Below are positions 26,211-38,900 of a DNA stretch of 64,000 nt, piece by piece. This DNA is from Ascaris suum (Eukaryota; Nematoda; Chromadorea; Rhabditida; Ascarididae). The DNA lies in contig CM024190.1 in assembly GCA_013433145.1 (NCBI GenBank), forward strand, positions 558,001 to 622,000, read 5' to 3'. The notes beneath the pieces were generated by a model. That model was not told the DNA's origin. It worked only from the letters and a program-made list of their open reading frames with translations, and ran no database searches. Numbering within the stretch: the first letter of the stretch is position 1; each line of letters begins with the position of its first letter. A program made the translations under genes and the position numbers.

Positions 26211-28100
26211 TAGAGCTATAGTGCCTTACAGAAACTTTCATATTTGTCCAGCCAACTCTTGATTCGTTTGAAACGAATCGATTCACAATGCCAAAATATG
26301 CTATACTGCAAATTTTCAGACCGGCGTTGCGATCGAAAGAGGTTGCTTAAAGTCTATGACAGGAGAAGGGGGATGCACGGGAGCGCTCATTACCCGACAG
26401 AGTAAGCAGGCAGCATGACCACATACATGCTTTAATGCACTCGCCACGGCGTTCTCAGTGTGATCCCAACTTCATACTTCAGAAGCTAATTCTGTTACTG
26501 CTGAACAGCGGATACTGCAGTCAGATCGTATTGCTCGAAGCGCCCTTAAAACACGACCAGTTACCAGCTGTGACCTCATGGCGTGTAAAGAATCCCAGAT
26601 GGGAATAACACGAAAAACAAATAAACTGAGTGCGTTAGCTCGATTCTTAACTTCCTCTCAATTTGAAGAGGATGTGGCCTTAAGCGTAGTGCAAAAGAAA
26701 AAATACGCCAGGATGGAGTTGCTGAAAAACCTTCAATAACCCTTGAAGCATAAATGTGATTCGAACTGAGCTCTGCAATACCACAGATGTTTTAAATCAA
26801 AAATAAGAAGCCATTGCTCGTAAATAGGCTGAAACAATCCAGGAGATGCTTTTCTAAAGCCGCCTTAATGAAATCATCCGTTGGAATTCCTCAATCATCT
26901 CGATGTCGTTTTTCATGGTGGCAACAAAACTTGAGTAAAGCTTCCAAAATATGACGAAACGAAAGCTTTGCAATAATTTTTTATGCAACTATTGCAATGC
27001 ATGGACAGTGCAGTCTTTACATAGGTGTAAACCGAAACTGCAACACATTGACTGCGGCAGCTAACGTCGGCATTCACATAAATACCCAAATCCTTCATTA
27101 TATTCTTTATAGGAAGATCGCGACGAAAACAATGCAGAGGACATCCGACCGGGAAATTTACATGTAAGACAAAGATTTTTCAACGGATATATCAAGCTGC
27201 CATTCTCATCCTCCCCATCCCCTGCCTAAATGCCTCTCCTCAGTAAAAACCCTATTCAGTTCCTTTCTACTACATCTGGTACTAATTCGCTACGCTTATA
27301 TGGTGTTAACTACATGCACATATGGGCTTAAAGCTCCTATCCGAGCAACCACTGAAGCTCGGATTTTTTGCATTATTTGCTGTAATTTTGACTAATTTTA
27401 CTCATTTTGACTTTATCAGATCTCAGTGGCAGATCTCCATATCCCCATGAGTGTTAAAGAATAGGGCGAAATTGATGTAGAATTGATGGTAGAATGATGC
27501 TGCGAGTGCCGATGTTCAACTGCATAGGTTGCGTAGGTGCACTGCCAGCGCACAATAACATCTTACGTCGGCGAATGTGTTGAGAGATTCTTCATTTTCG
27601 ATGATCAATCGGTATGATGCGAGATGAAAGCTGCCATTGAGCAAACTAGATCATTATGTGATAAATGAGCGCATTTCAGCTGCTTTCATGTAGACCTTTA
27701 GAATGAAGTCATTATTCGTTTGCACATACAAGTCTCGCTCGCTTATGACAACAAAGGTGTTGCATTTTTGTTTTATCGCCTTTACAGAAAGGTCACCGAA
27801 TATCGTTTAATGGTATTGCTCTGTTTATCAAACTCAAAGCCATCTCTCTTATACATTCTATTGGTATCTATGTTCCATACACTTTGTTATATTAACTTTC
27901 TTTGCTGATTGTTTTCAGTACTGAGAGATTTCAGTGTTGATGTAGTCGAGTGACTCAGTGGTTCAGATTGCCAAAAAAATCACACAACTTACTGCCAGTC
28001 TCAATGATGCACTCCGCCCCTTACATGGTCTTGGTCTTATGCTATGCTGAGTTCGTTTTGCAACCGACTCCTTTGCATTTTGCGCTAGTGGAACTATAAC
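26211..28100. other. Intergenic stretch, no gene supported
   Basis: It holds GC-richer DNA at 26300-26600, then AT-rich DNA. A plus frame around 26450-26610 is open but has no recognisable features. I see no RNA gene or domain. Confidence 0.4.
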
Positions 28101-28110
28101 GAATGGTTCA

Positions 28111-28385
<275 letters not shown>

Positions 28386-28399
28386 GGACGAATTAAAAT

Positions 28400-29850
28400 A
28401 TCAGTGCATTGTAACTCATTACTTGTTCGTAAGAGGCTAATTCGCCATGATCAGCGGAACTGCAAAAGCACGCATTGTGCCAGTTAATCCGGCGTTTCAC
28501 ATTGAATATGAATTATTGGTTTCGTCAAAGCATCGCTAAACGCCCGGAATACATGGACGAACAGTACTGCTTCTCTACCAGTTAGAGCATTCGATGCGTT
28601 AAGAAGATTTTCTAGTTCATCTCGCATAGTTTTTAAATATACTCTGAGGAAGTTGATAAGCAATGCAATGCATTAGGCACCTAACCTGGCGTTTTTCGAA
28701 TATCTCGTAGTAATTTAAGATCCAATATTAACACAAAGATTAAAAGTGCTTCTTTTGCATATCGACATCAACGCTGACGCAGCCCATCCGTTGTTTTTTG
28801 GGGTGAGTTTTCCGTTGCCGATTTGCAGCTGCTTCAGCCAAATACTATATGAAATCTTGTGGTGATCTGAGAAAATTTTATTTTGAAACTAAAGAAAATA
28901 AACTCCTCGAAAATTATAAATATTTTGGAAGAAAAACAAGGGTCAATCAACGTAGACAAATATCCGACACAATAACAAAACGGCGTAAAGTGCATCGCCT
29001 TCATGTACGGTCAATAGCCTTGAATTTAAACGATTTTATTTGGTGTAATGCTGCGTTGAACCTTCATCGGCTCAATATTGCTGCATTTCACCTCTTTAGA
29101 TGCCTTACGTTCAATTCGTTTAACGCTCATTTTATGAGTAAAGCAACAACTAGAGATGTTTTTTTCTATTTTCTTTCTAACCGTGCAAAAGTTGTTAGCA
29201 TCAATTTCTGCAGGTGAAGGTATATACTGGATAAGTGACAGAGATGTAGGGTTATATGTTATACATGTGGCAAAGACAAGTGCTTTTGTGCTGCAAATGT
29301 GGCCCCTGTTTGAATGAAAACCAAAAATTCGGAAAACGTGCCAGGGAAGCATATAATGATTAATTTATATTCGCGAAAGGCTGAAGCGGTGATCTATTAA
29401 GATGTAATCACTTAAATATGTTAAGAAGATTTGCATATATTAAGCAACAGGTCTACTGCTGATTTTACACCGATTTAGTCATGTACCAAATGAAGAATCA
29501 CTCTAAAGAAATTGGCATGATACAAGCTTTTGCACTTTGCCCGTTGGAACCGATAGGATAGCAAAAAATAATAAAACTTGCTGAAAAAAGACGCTCGTTT
29601 TGTGGTGCATTTAAGTGTTTCTGAAATGAGGTGTCATACTGTGATGTATGTTACATCGATCAAATATAATGATTCTAACAAATAGGTGGCAATATAGTAC
29701 AAACAAGCACATACATATACCAAAAGGGCACGACCGAGAAATGATGTGCTTAGCAAATGCAAATTTTCGAAGTGTGTAAGAGAGATGTGTGGAGTTAGTG
29801 CTAGCGATCGGTGTTGTCAGATTTCATTGGTGTTCTCCCTCGCATTAACA
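28400..29850. other. Presumed upstream region of the ShK-domain gene
   Basis: The DNA is AT-rich. A 122-codon plus frame (28849-29217) has no recognisable features and is probably chance. Promoter elements for the gene at 29901 would be expected here, but I cannot point to one with confidence. Confidence 0.4.
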
Positions 29851-29900
29851 GAGATTAGATCCATAACGTGATGTGCAATGATTTTAATGCTTCGTAGTCG
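29831..29900 (+). promoter_or_regulatory. Acceptor-like site and upstream ATGs before the ShK gene
   Basis: GTTCTCCCTCGCATTAACAG ends at 29851, about 50 bases before the ATG, and resembles a trans- or cis-splice acceptor. Between it and the main start, upstream ATG codons open two very short frames. One of them ends in a TGA that overlaps the main ATG (CGATGA). This could dampen translation if the leader is used as drawn. Confidence 0.35.
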
Positions 29901-31109
29901 ATGAATGTGCTCTTCTCGGTGGTGAATGAACTACAAAGCACAGCCTCTGTGGTGCCTATCGTCTTGTTATTCGTGATAAGAGCTTCGCTAGTACCCGCCT
30001 ATGTCACCGTTTTATCGACTTGTGAGGATTACGACGTTGATGTGAGTTGCTAAAAGTGTTGTCTAGTAATCCTGCAACAGTTATCCGGCTATAAAGTGTA
30101 CTGAATTTGATATTTTCTAACAAACTGTTAAAAGCGCGTTGCATAGCAAGTGCTAGGCGTCAAATTATGTTGTGGTGGATGCTGTATTAGCCGTCAAAAA
30201 AAAAAAAAAAAAACACATTGTCAACGCTTTCTTTCGAATCGCCGCGTTTGATTTGCAAAGAACTACTGCGAAAAAATTGAGTAAAAGAGAGGTTTTCTCG
30301 AACTCAAAATGTGCACTAAACGAAAAATATGCTCAGCTATTTGCATGCACCTCTATTACCTGTCAAATCTCTCGTTCATAATAACACTTTCTCTTCCAAA
30401 TCCATAAATCAATCAGAAATTTTTAAGCTGTTGCTGCAGTAGCCGTTGACGTTTTCGCCAGAGTAATTTTTTAAGGTCCTATATTTTTGTATTCGGGCTC
30501 ACCGAAAGGAAACTGATGTCTGATAAACGTCGGCATACTTGAATAGTTTATAAATCTGACTCTTTAATGAAGGTGCTCGCAACCTGAGGAATCTTTCTCT
30601 CGTTTTATATGCAGCCATTTCGAATCACCGTCACCCATTTAATCTAGTAGGATGCGCCCATCTCTAAAAGTACATGTCAAGTGAGCTGCATTTATTAGAA
30701 AACTGTTTTGTTCGATTTGAACAGCCACAAAACTTCGACGGTGTTTTGGATTGACAATTGTGCCACTCTGCGATATGAATAAATCCCCTTCACAGGTATT
30801 CTTGTAAAATAAACTGAATGCGAAGATTTTGATTCATTTTAGTGCAGTGAATGGGCTGCGCTAGCAGACGAGGATTGTGACGCATGGCTACGTTCAAACT
30901 GTGAAGTCTCTTGCAAAATGTGCGAACCACGACCTTCTGATCGAGTGCCTGCGCGGAGTATTCAGAAAGAAGAGCCTCAACCGAGGTGTACAAACCGATA
31001 TACACTCTGTGAGCGATGGATGCGGCAGGGAGAATGCAACGGTAATCCGAGTTTCATGCACGTTCAGTGCTGTTTATCTTGCGCCACAAAAACAGCGTCA
31101 GAATACTGA
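29901..31109 (+). CDS. Small secreted protein with two ShK (ShKT/SXC) domains, 2 exons
   Basis: Exons 29901-30041 and 30843-31109 join in phase (donor GTGAGT, acceptor CATTTTAG) to encode 135 residues. An N-terminal hydrophobic segment (VVPIVLLFVIRASLVPAY, about residues 18-35) is a likely signal peptide or signal anchor. Domain 1 spans the intron: CEDYDVD is followed by CSEWAALADEDC, SNCEVSCKMC, giving all six cysteines. Domain 2 begins CTNRYTLCERWMRQGEC and ends VQCCLSCATK, where the usual sixth cysteine is replaced and an extra cysteine sits next to the fourth. ShK domains are abundant in nematode secreted proteins; some block potassium channels and modulate host immunity, others are simply attached to enzymes. 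No enzyme domain is present here. The function is not known from sequence. Confidence 0.85.
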
Positions 31110-31789
31110 CAACTGTTCTGAAGAAACGTTTCGTCGGGTGGGTTCTGGAAAGCTGAATGCAGCATTTCGTTCCTGCTAGAATAACAGCTTTCAGATGTTA
31201 GTAGATGAGGGTAAAATTACTAAACTTTGTGGCAAAAATCTCCTGTCCTACCGATAGCTCATCTTCTTCAAGTAGACCCGCTTAAGCTCCCGTGACAAAA
31301 AAGATAACCGCTCCTCTCCGGTCTTATGTCAACTTCCTGCCCTCTCCATCATAAGACCAAAAACAGCCTGTTCCTACGTGTTAGAAAAATTATTTGCTAT
31401 TTTCCTGCTTGGTCGGAATTTTTGGGAAAAAATATTCCGAAAGCCACCTAAAGATTATATACCCTATGGGGCTTACCCGAAGTAATGTAATGTCTGCAAA
31501 AAGTTGCATACCCTCCTGCAAATATTTCCCCACTAATCATTTGACGCAGTTCCTAATGAGAACTCTGAACCATCTTCGAAAAATCGAATTTCTACTACAC
31601 ATAGGGTTGTGTGATTTCCGGTTATGTCTACTAAAGCGATAGGCCAAGTGATGAAAAATGAAACGCTCAGCAGCAACAGGCGCTAGTCTTGATTACCTTG
31701 TCGATCCGTGGTATGCATTTTCTGTTTATGTAGAGATCTTGAATTTAATCTGTACATAGGTGTAAACCGTGAGTCTGTGTGCTGCATCA

Positions 31790-31795
31790 AATAAA
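31790..31795 (+). terminator. Poly(A) signal AATAAA for the ShK gene
   Basis: AATAAATAAA lies about 680 bases after the stop codon at 31109 and is the first canonical plus-strand signal seen. The implied 3' UTR is long for a nematode, so an upstream variant signal may be used instead. Confidence 0.4.
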
Positions 31796-31799
31796 TAAA

Positions 31800-32970
31800 A
31801 ACATGCTGCATTAACTTCTACCTAAGGAGTGAAGGAACGATAAAGCAGATCCCCCTAGATGAGGAAACAAAACAACGCCGAACACATCGTAAACGAAAAT
31901 GTATCTGCTGATGTATGGAGCTCATGAAAGAGTTCATGAGCACGGAAACGTCACATAAGTTGCTTAACCACATGCGCATCAATAAACGCTCTCAGTAGAA
32001 GAATCAGGAAATATACACCTTCATATTTGTTCCACCAACACCATTATTCAACATCACTTCATTTGCATCGTGAAAGCAAGGTATACGTATACGTCTGCCC
32101 GTACTCCCAACTCTAGAATTATCGAAGTTAATCACAAACGACAAAACGTTAAAAAAAACAGTCTAATCTACCACGAACAGTATTCAAAAAGCACATGTCG
32201 TGTAAGCCTCCAAGTATCGCTGTCGCGTTTTCCAAGTCGTTGATGAGAACGTTTCAAGCGAATTTGTCAGACTTGGGCGAAGTCATCGAAATAGTAACTC
32301 AGGGTGCTTTCGCATAAAAGTAAGGTTGTACTGTATGCAATTCGCCGATTCTTCCTATTGCAATCATCACTGAAAAGTTAAACCATTTAATTAAAGAAAT
32401 GGATGAGCGCATCAAGGGGCTGGCACGATATGTGCTTTTAATTCACATGGAGATGAGAGATCATAATAAATTCGCACATCACTCTACAGTTTAGATTTAT
32501 ACATGAAAATCAATCCACTGCAACGGTTCTTATGGACCACAACTTAAAATTGTCAGACAGACACATACATATACACATGCGCATAGATATGACGTTCCAC
32601 TTCTGAGCTTTTGCATTATCTGCGAAAGCAGCCAATGAAGACTAGAAGGCAAAATTTTATGCAAACGTTGAACCACATATGAATGAACAAAATGATCTGT
32701 ATACATTTACGGTAATGATTATGATCGGTAACAACCGATTATATCTACTTCAATAATGACCAATAAACGAAATCACGGCGCACTACCGAACGCTTTTGAA
32801 CGGCTGATCGACGACTAGCAACCGAGTAACTTCATGTTTACATCACACCTCACACCATTCGATGCGTTGAACTTCTTTATCCTTTTTCTATTTCCACCCC
32901 CCCCCCCTCTCAACATGCAGCCTAAATTGATCAATTATGAGTAATAGTTGTGGGACTCGAGGTTATTCGG
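31800..32970. other. Convergent intergenic region
   Basis: This lies between the 3' end of the plus-strand ShK gene and the putative 3' end of the minus-strand LamG gene. It has a 9-bp-stem hairpin at 31920-31941 and a C run near 32898. I recognise no gene, and no clear AATAAA for the LamG gene. Confidence 0.45.
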
Positions 32971-32974
32971 TTGA

Positions 32975-35900
32975 CTAGCAACGTAAAATATTGATTGCTT
33001 CAGTAACATTCAAAGGAGAGTCGATCTCTTCGTAATCGATTCGGATTCCTTGAATACAACCGAAAAAACCAGTTAACGTGCCATCACGCCTTTTTGTACC
33101 GCCTGCAAAAAAATTATATCAAAAATGTCATTAGCAAATACGCACACAGTGGCTACTTGTTGTAAACTTCTAAACACTTTCCCAAATCTTACATATGGTA
33201 TAATAAGGTGGTGAACGAGAACAGCTCGGCTCGCTGCCCACTGCACCATTTTGTACTCGGCAACATACGTCTTCTGATTCTACAAGCGTTTATGATCTAG
33301 GCCGTTTTCGGTGTCGCAGTGATTCATAGCGAGAGCAATGAATTCGCTAAATAGAGCCAGAGCTTCGAAGTAAAACGATGTGTAGATTTTCTGATGAATG
33401 GATGAAGCTCAGGCTACCTGAGGCGTGAAGGATGTATCATTTTTTGCATGAAGCAAACTGAGCTATAAAGTAAGACGCTATAAGTTTACGAACCTTACAC
33501 AGCTTTACCCACAGAACAATCATCTTGGCCAGAATGTAGCACAGCAAATTACTAACTCACTGTAAGTCACATTTCCGCAGCAAAAACATACAACTCTTGG
33601 CCAGAACAAAAATGACTAATCTATAAATCATTCTACAAGCTGAAAAGTTTTCTGCTAAAAGTAGCAACTTGAACTGAGGTTAGCGGTGCACACAACGGTT
33701 GCACGAATGCCCCATGTTGATGGTGTTGAAATAAGGATGAACGGAAAAGATTACTCTAAGTGCGCAGCGCACCACTCAATATTTCCTTGTATTCTTCGTC
33801 AGTTTTGTATCTGCTTTGTTCTCGTAACAACCCACCCAGATTTGTTGGTGGACCAACCTTTCTCATCATCTCCTCCCCCTCCCCCCCCCCCCCCCCAATA
33901 AAATATACCCAAGGGGCTTATTTTCGCCATTACGTGTAAAAATTCAAATACTTTGATAACTTTTCATGAATTAAACATTCATGCGTCCAGGGTTGTCTTC
34001 CAGTACCTCTCCCTCATATGTCACTTATACCCCGCGTCTTATCATAACTTCCCTTTCTGGAACTTCGGTCGGTCAAAGACGATTGGATATCCCAAAGACG
34101 AACATATATTCCGACATGTTCATTCTCCAATTAGCACAGATGCATTTGTGCAAATTTACGTTCCTCTGCTTGAGTGAAGCATCCATTTGAATGAAGCAAA
34201 AAAAGATTTTTCAAGGAGCACGAATGAGGGAAAATAAAAAGAAAATGCGACTGCAGCTTACCAATATAGAAAGCATCGTAAACGTTCATTTCGACAGAAG
34301 GAGATGGTGCCGTCGTCGTTATCGATGAACCGTTCACTGAGAGGGAAATCTGTCGTGCTTGCCTGAAAACAACCGATTTCGCTTCATATCGCATTTAAAA
34401 TTTATAAACTTCGATCACAACAACAACTAAAACCTCGAACTGTCAAACAATTTTGCACCATAATCCACACCTTAAATCTTGAATCAGTGAGCATGACGTT
34501 GCAGAGGGAATATTCATTGAACTACTAAAAACGGTCAATAAAATTAAAATTTATTCTCAATTTGTTTTTGCCGGGTCGAAAACTCTGCAAAATTCAACAA
34601 GTAAAGCATGAATGAGATAGCAGAGTCATCGCTTCGTTTGCAGATCCCCTCCGGTTGGCCTTCATGGACAATTTTTGGCACAAATATTCAAAAAAAAAAA
34701 ACAATTTTAGCAAGTCAGTCGGCACCATGCAGAATTGAAAGCTGTTGCGAATCGCGCAGTACTGCTAAGTGTATGAATGCTAATATAAAACCCAAGATGA
34801 CACTGCATTGCTGCATTCATATCAGCGTTAATAACACATAGACCTCTATGTCACTCCTCCAAGGGTTTAGTTCTCCGAATAACCAAATTGTCCGCTATCA
34901 AATATTGCCAGTAGTTGAATCCAAAGCATCCTTATTAGGAAGCTGAAGATAGAGATACTATCCTTTATATAAGGAACAGAACGTAGCAAAGATGCAAAGA
35001 AACTAAATGAACACAAAGTAATCAGCAAAAAAGTCAGTGAAACTCACAACCCACCCAAACAAATGATAGATTATTTGAAAAATAGTTAGAAATTGGTAAG
35101 AAAAAGCAGGGATTAATTATCTACTTAGAAAATGTTAGTTAATTAGCGAAATACTGTCTATGCGCAAAGAACAAGCGGAACCTCCTCGCGTACCAAACTC
35201 TCCCCTTTCCTTCTATGGATACTCGAACGAGGGCAAAGGTATCCATTTCGAAAAAGAGAATATTGGAGCGTAACTCATCTGCGTGAAATACGATTTAAGT
35301 TCAAGCAGGAAAACAACCGCAAAAAGGCAAACCTTGAAATAGTGACATTGTACCATTTGGTGGGGTGAATCCGTGTTGGATGTGTTAGCGTGGTGATTCC
35401 CGAGCCAAGATTCATAATCAGCCGCAGCTCGCCTTTATTCGTCAACAGCAAATGCAAAAAGTCACCAACGTTATCTTCATCCCCCACATAGACGAGCACC
35501 TGAGCAATTAAATTTACATGAAAGACAACAAGCGCCAAAGTGAGCTGTTGATTAGCTCATACAGAGATATGCAACAATGGTTTTTGCAGCAATAATGTAT
35601 TTGATGCCAGTTCTCAAGAAAGAAGCAACCTAGTGGTAATATGTTTTTAACACCGTTTAACTCCAGACGGTATCAGATCTTCTAATTCTCTTGGATTACA
35701 TTACAGGATTAAAACCCTACTCTACTCCCTTCAGTGAACTATTGAAATTAATAAAATCTTTGACGACGGAAACGTTACATATAAACTAGGAGTGCACGGC
35801 GATGTGCTGCTGAGAGGTTGGTTGAAAGAATAAATAAACAAAGAAATACCTGACTGATGCCGCGTGTTTCGATTGAATTTACTTGCTTATTGCGTTTCAT

Positions 35901-38900
35901 CAGAAAGCTCAGATCCAATGTTTCACCAGTGATACTGAAAAACTCACAAGATTAACCAATAATAAATTGGCTTTCATACTGATACGAACAACTTTCACTA
36001 ACTGCTTAGAAGTGGCCATTAGGTTATGAATGAGAGAATTCCGATAATCCTCCAGTTTCTCTTGTAACGCAAATTTATCCTTCAAAAAATTTGACGTTAT
36101 TTCATCCTAAGTGGAAAAACCGTCATGCCTCCCTCCCGTTATTTAGCTCCCACTCACGTCTAATGGAATTAATTCATTACTTATTCTCAGCCAAGTTTTC
36201 GGAGAAACACCGTTTCATGCAAACTCAGCGAGCAGCTCTGTGGTATACTTGAACACAGACAAAGATTTCTCCACGTTTTATCATTACTATTCATATTAAT
36301 AAAGCTTACCCCCCTTTCAAAGCTTGAAAATTGCCAAGCACAGCTAAGCAAACTCTAACAATTAGTTCGCAGCAGTCACCTAGCAAAAGTGTTAGATAAC
36401 TACGAACTTCCTCATATTGCATTCCATTTTTAATACACGGTAAACTTCAAAGAAATACTGCACATGACCATACCGAACGGACAATCAACGAAACATTTCT
36501 TCGTTTATTGATATTACCTTCAACAAAATATAGGAAATTCACTCATATGAGTACTCTATTGGCCAATGATCATATTTCTACAATTAGTGTTGATCTTCTG
36601 AACTTTACTGCAAATTCCAAACTCATGAGTCACGTTCCCCGTCTTCATGTTGGCAGGTAAGTTGAAAGTGGGCGCGATCAAATATAATAATACAAATCTA
36701 AAAACGGACAGCTATCCGCATCAGACATGCCATAGAAGTAATTCTTCTCGCGGAAGAGTATCAAGTAAAGAAGAATTATCTAGAATGATAATCAGAAACC
36801 AATTAAAAATAGAGCAATCAACAACAAGCTGTCTAAATCGCAACCACTCACTGTCTCATAATTCGATGATCGGCGAAACGCAAATACGAAAAATGGGAGA
36901 ACTTCATCTTTGATGGACCGGAATCAAACACTGAAACCGTTTAATAAAAGATAATTAAAGACGACATAAAAAGTCACTCATAGCCGACTTTAGAATAAAA
37001 AGAGAAAGCAGAGCAGAACGATAAGGGCTAACAATTGAAGACAATGATAAGATGCGAGATTCTTGCTCGCAACAATCTTCATGAGTCTGCATACCTCCCG
37101 CAGCAAAAAGGAAATTTCGAAAACACAAATGACACCAAATGTTTTCAAGCCGTGCTTTACGACTCAAACAAATAAGCTATGCTTTCTACTTCTCACTAAG
37201 AACTACTCATAAATATGTCACCCAATTATTTTAAACGGAAAATATTCGGCAGAGTATGCAGAAACTACCTTTGCAGTACACAGTCTTTAACCTATATCAT
37301 CTATACCGCATACTTATACCTCCTCAACCTGCGCAAATTAATGCACTCCAACGAGCTTTTGCAAAGGTGAATGGAAAAAAAAAACAGCAAAACTTGCAAA
37401 TTCCTAGAAAACCGTTATTTATAGGAATTGGCAAATCACTGATATTGTAATCTGAAGTTCCCTCAAGATTTTTATTGTAGAGATAAGGTCCTCTACGATC
37501 CATCTGAACCTCTGCGCTTCTCAAGGAATTTTTATAAGCATCGGTACGCATAAATATGATTATAAAGTTACAGAGCTTGCAAAAAACTACGAAAATTATG
37601 AGCGAATTTTTCTGCACTCTTCATATTCCGCACGTTTCATTGCCAGTGCGCATAAGTTGGCAAATTCAGTAGTGTTGAGGAAAAGAGCGATGCCCAATTT
37701 GAAAACTTTTTCATAGAGTTCAAACGATGGAATCGCTAAAAATTTAAATGATTTATCGAATTTTCAGTGGGATTCTTCGAGGTTCAAAATGTTCGACCAT
37801 TTCATTTCACCAAACAATATGAAAAACTTTTCGTAAAGTATCAAAGGGTCACTCTCGAAATTGAAGGTACCAAAGTCCTATATGACCAACAATAAAAGTT
37901 ATTAAAAACAACTAACGTACCTTTCTCGCAAAGTGGTCCATAGGCAGGAAAACGGCACATGCAAACTGGTATCGCGTGAGCATCTACACATCTTGCATGG
38001 GCACCGCAGTGAGTCTCGGAGCATGGATCCCATCCACATTCGTGGACGTTCGTCGACGTTAGCGCATCCTCGAGCAGATGAACAGCCCGACCATTCTGGT
38101 GCACCTGAAACAACGTTACTTCCACTTCCTAAATGCAGTGGTTACAGAAGTGCTGAATGGCGTACAAGTCGCAATTGAGATTGTTTTTAACATTAGAAGC
38201 CCTTTCAAAAGTTATGAGAACTTAATTATGAAATGTTTATTTAAAATATATGCCTGCGCGTTAATAAATCACGGTATCATCCTTCTGTAGCTGTTCAAAC
38301 TACAGATCCGAGGTGAAGCAGACCAGAAAGACATTAAAGCAGAAATGCTGGGCTAAACAATATTAACAACGATTGGCAGCATCAGTTCAAATATTTTCAT
38401 TCGCCAAAAACTGTGCAACTATGCAGCAGCGTGGTCAGAACTAAATTTCAGAAAAGAACAGCACATCCCACAGCTTCCTCCTGCTTGCACAACTTTTGAA
38501 GGAGGTGTCGTCGAAAATAAGGGATAATCAGTTTGACATCGCGAACGTGTTTTAGAAGGCGACAACATCCTTATATCGAAATTTTAGCGGAATGTGTCCC
38601 CTATCTAATTCCACATCATCCCTCTCTCTCCTTCGCTTTCCCCTCTCATCACGTACATCAATTCGTCTATGATTTTATCGCTGCTTTGGTGCTACGATTC
38701 ATTCAAACAACAACAAACATGTGTGGATTGAATAATGCGCTTTCACCTGCAATCAGGCTTCCTGATGCAACAGCACAGCAATAATGAGCGATAGCGAGTG
38801 TATCGGTTAACTTAATTGGAAAACGTGTAAATGTAGCAGCAATAACGCTCAAAACAACCGTAAGAAATTAAACAACTGATGAACGGTTTCATTTTTGGTA

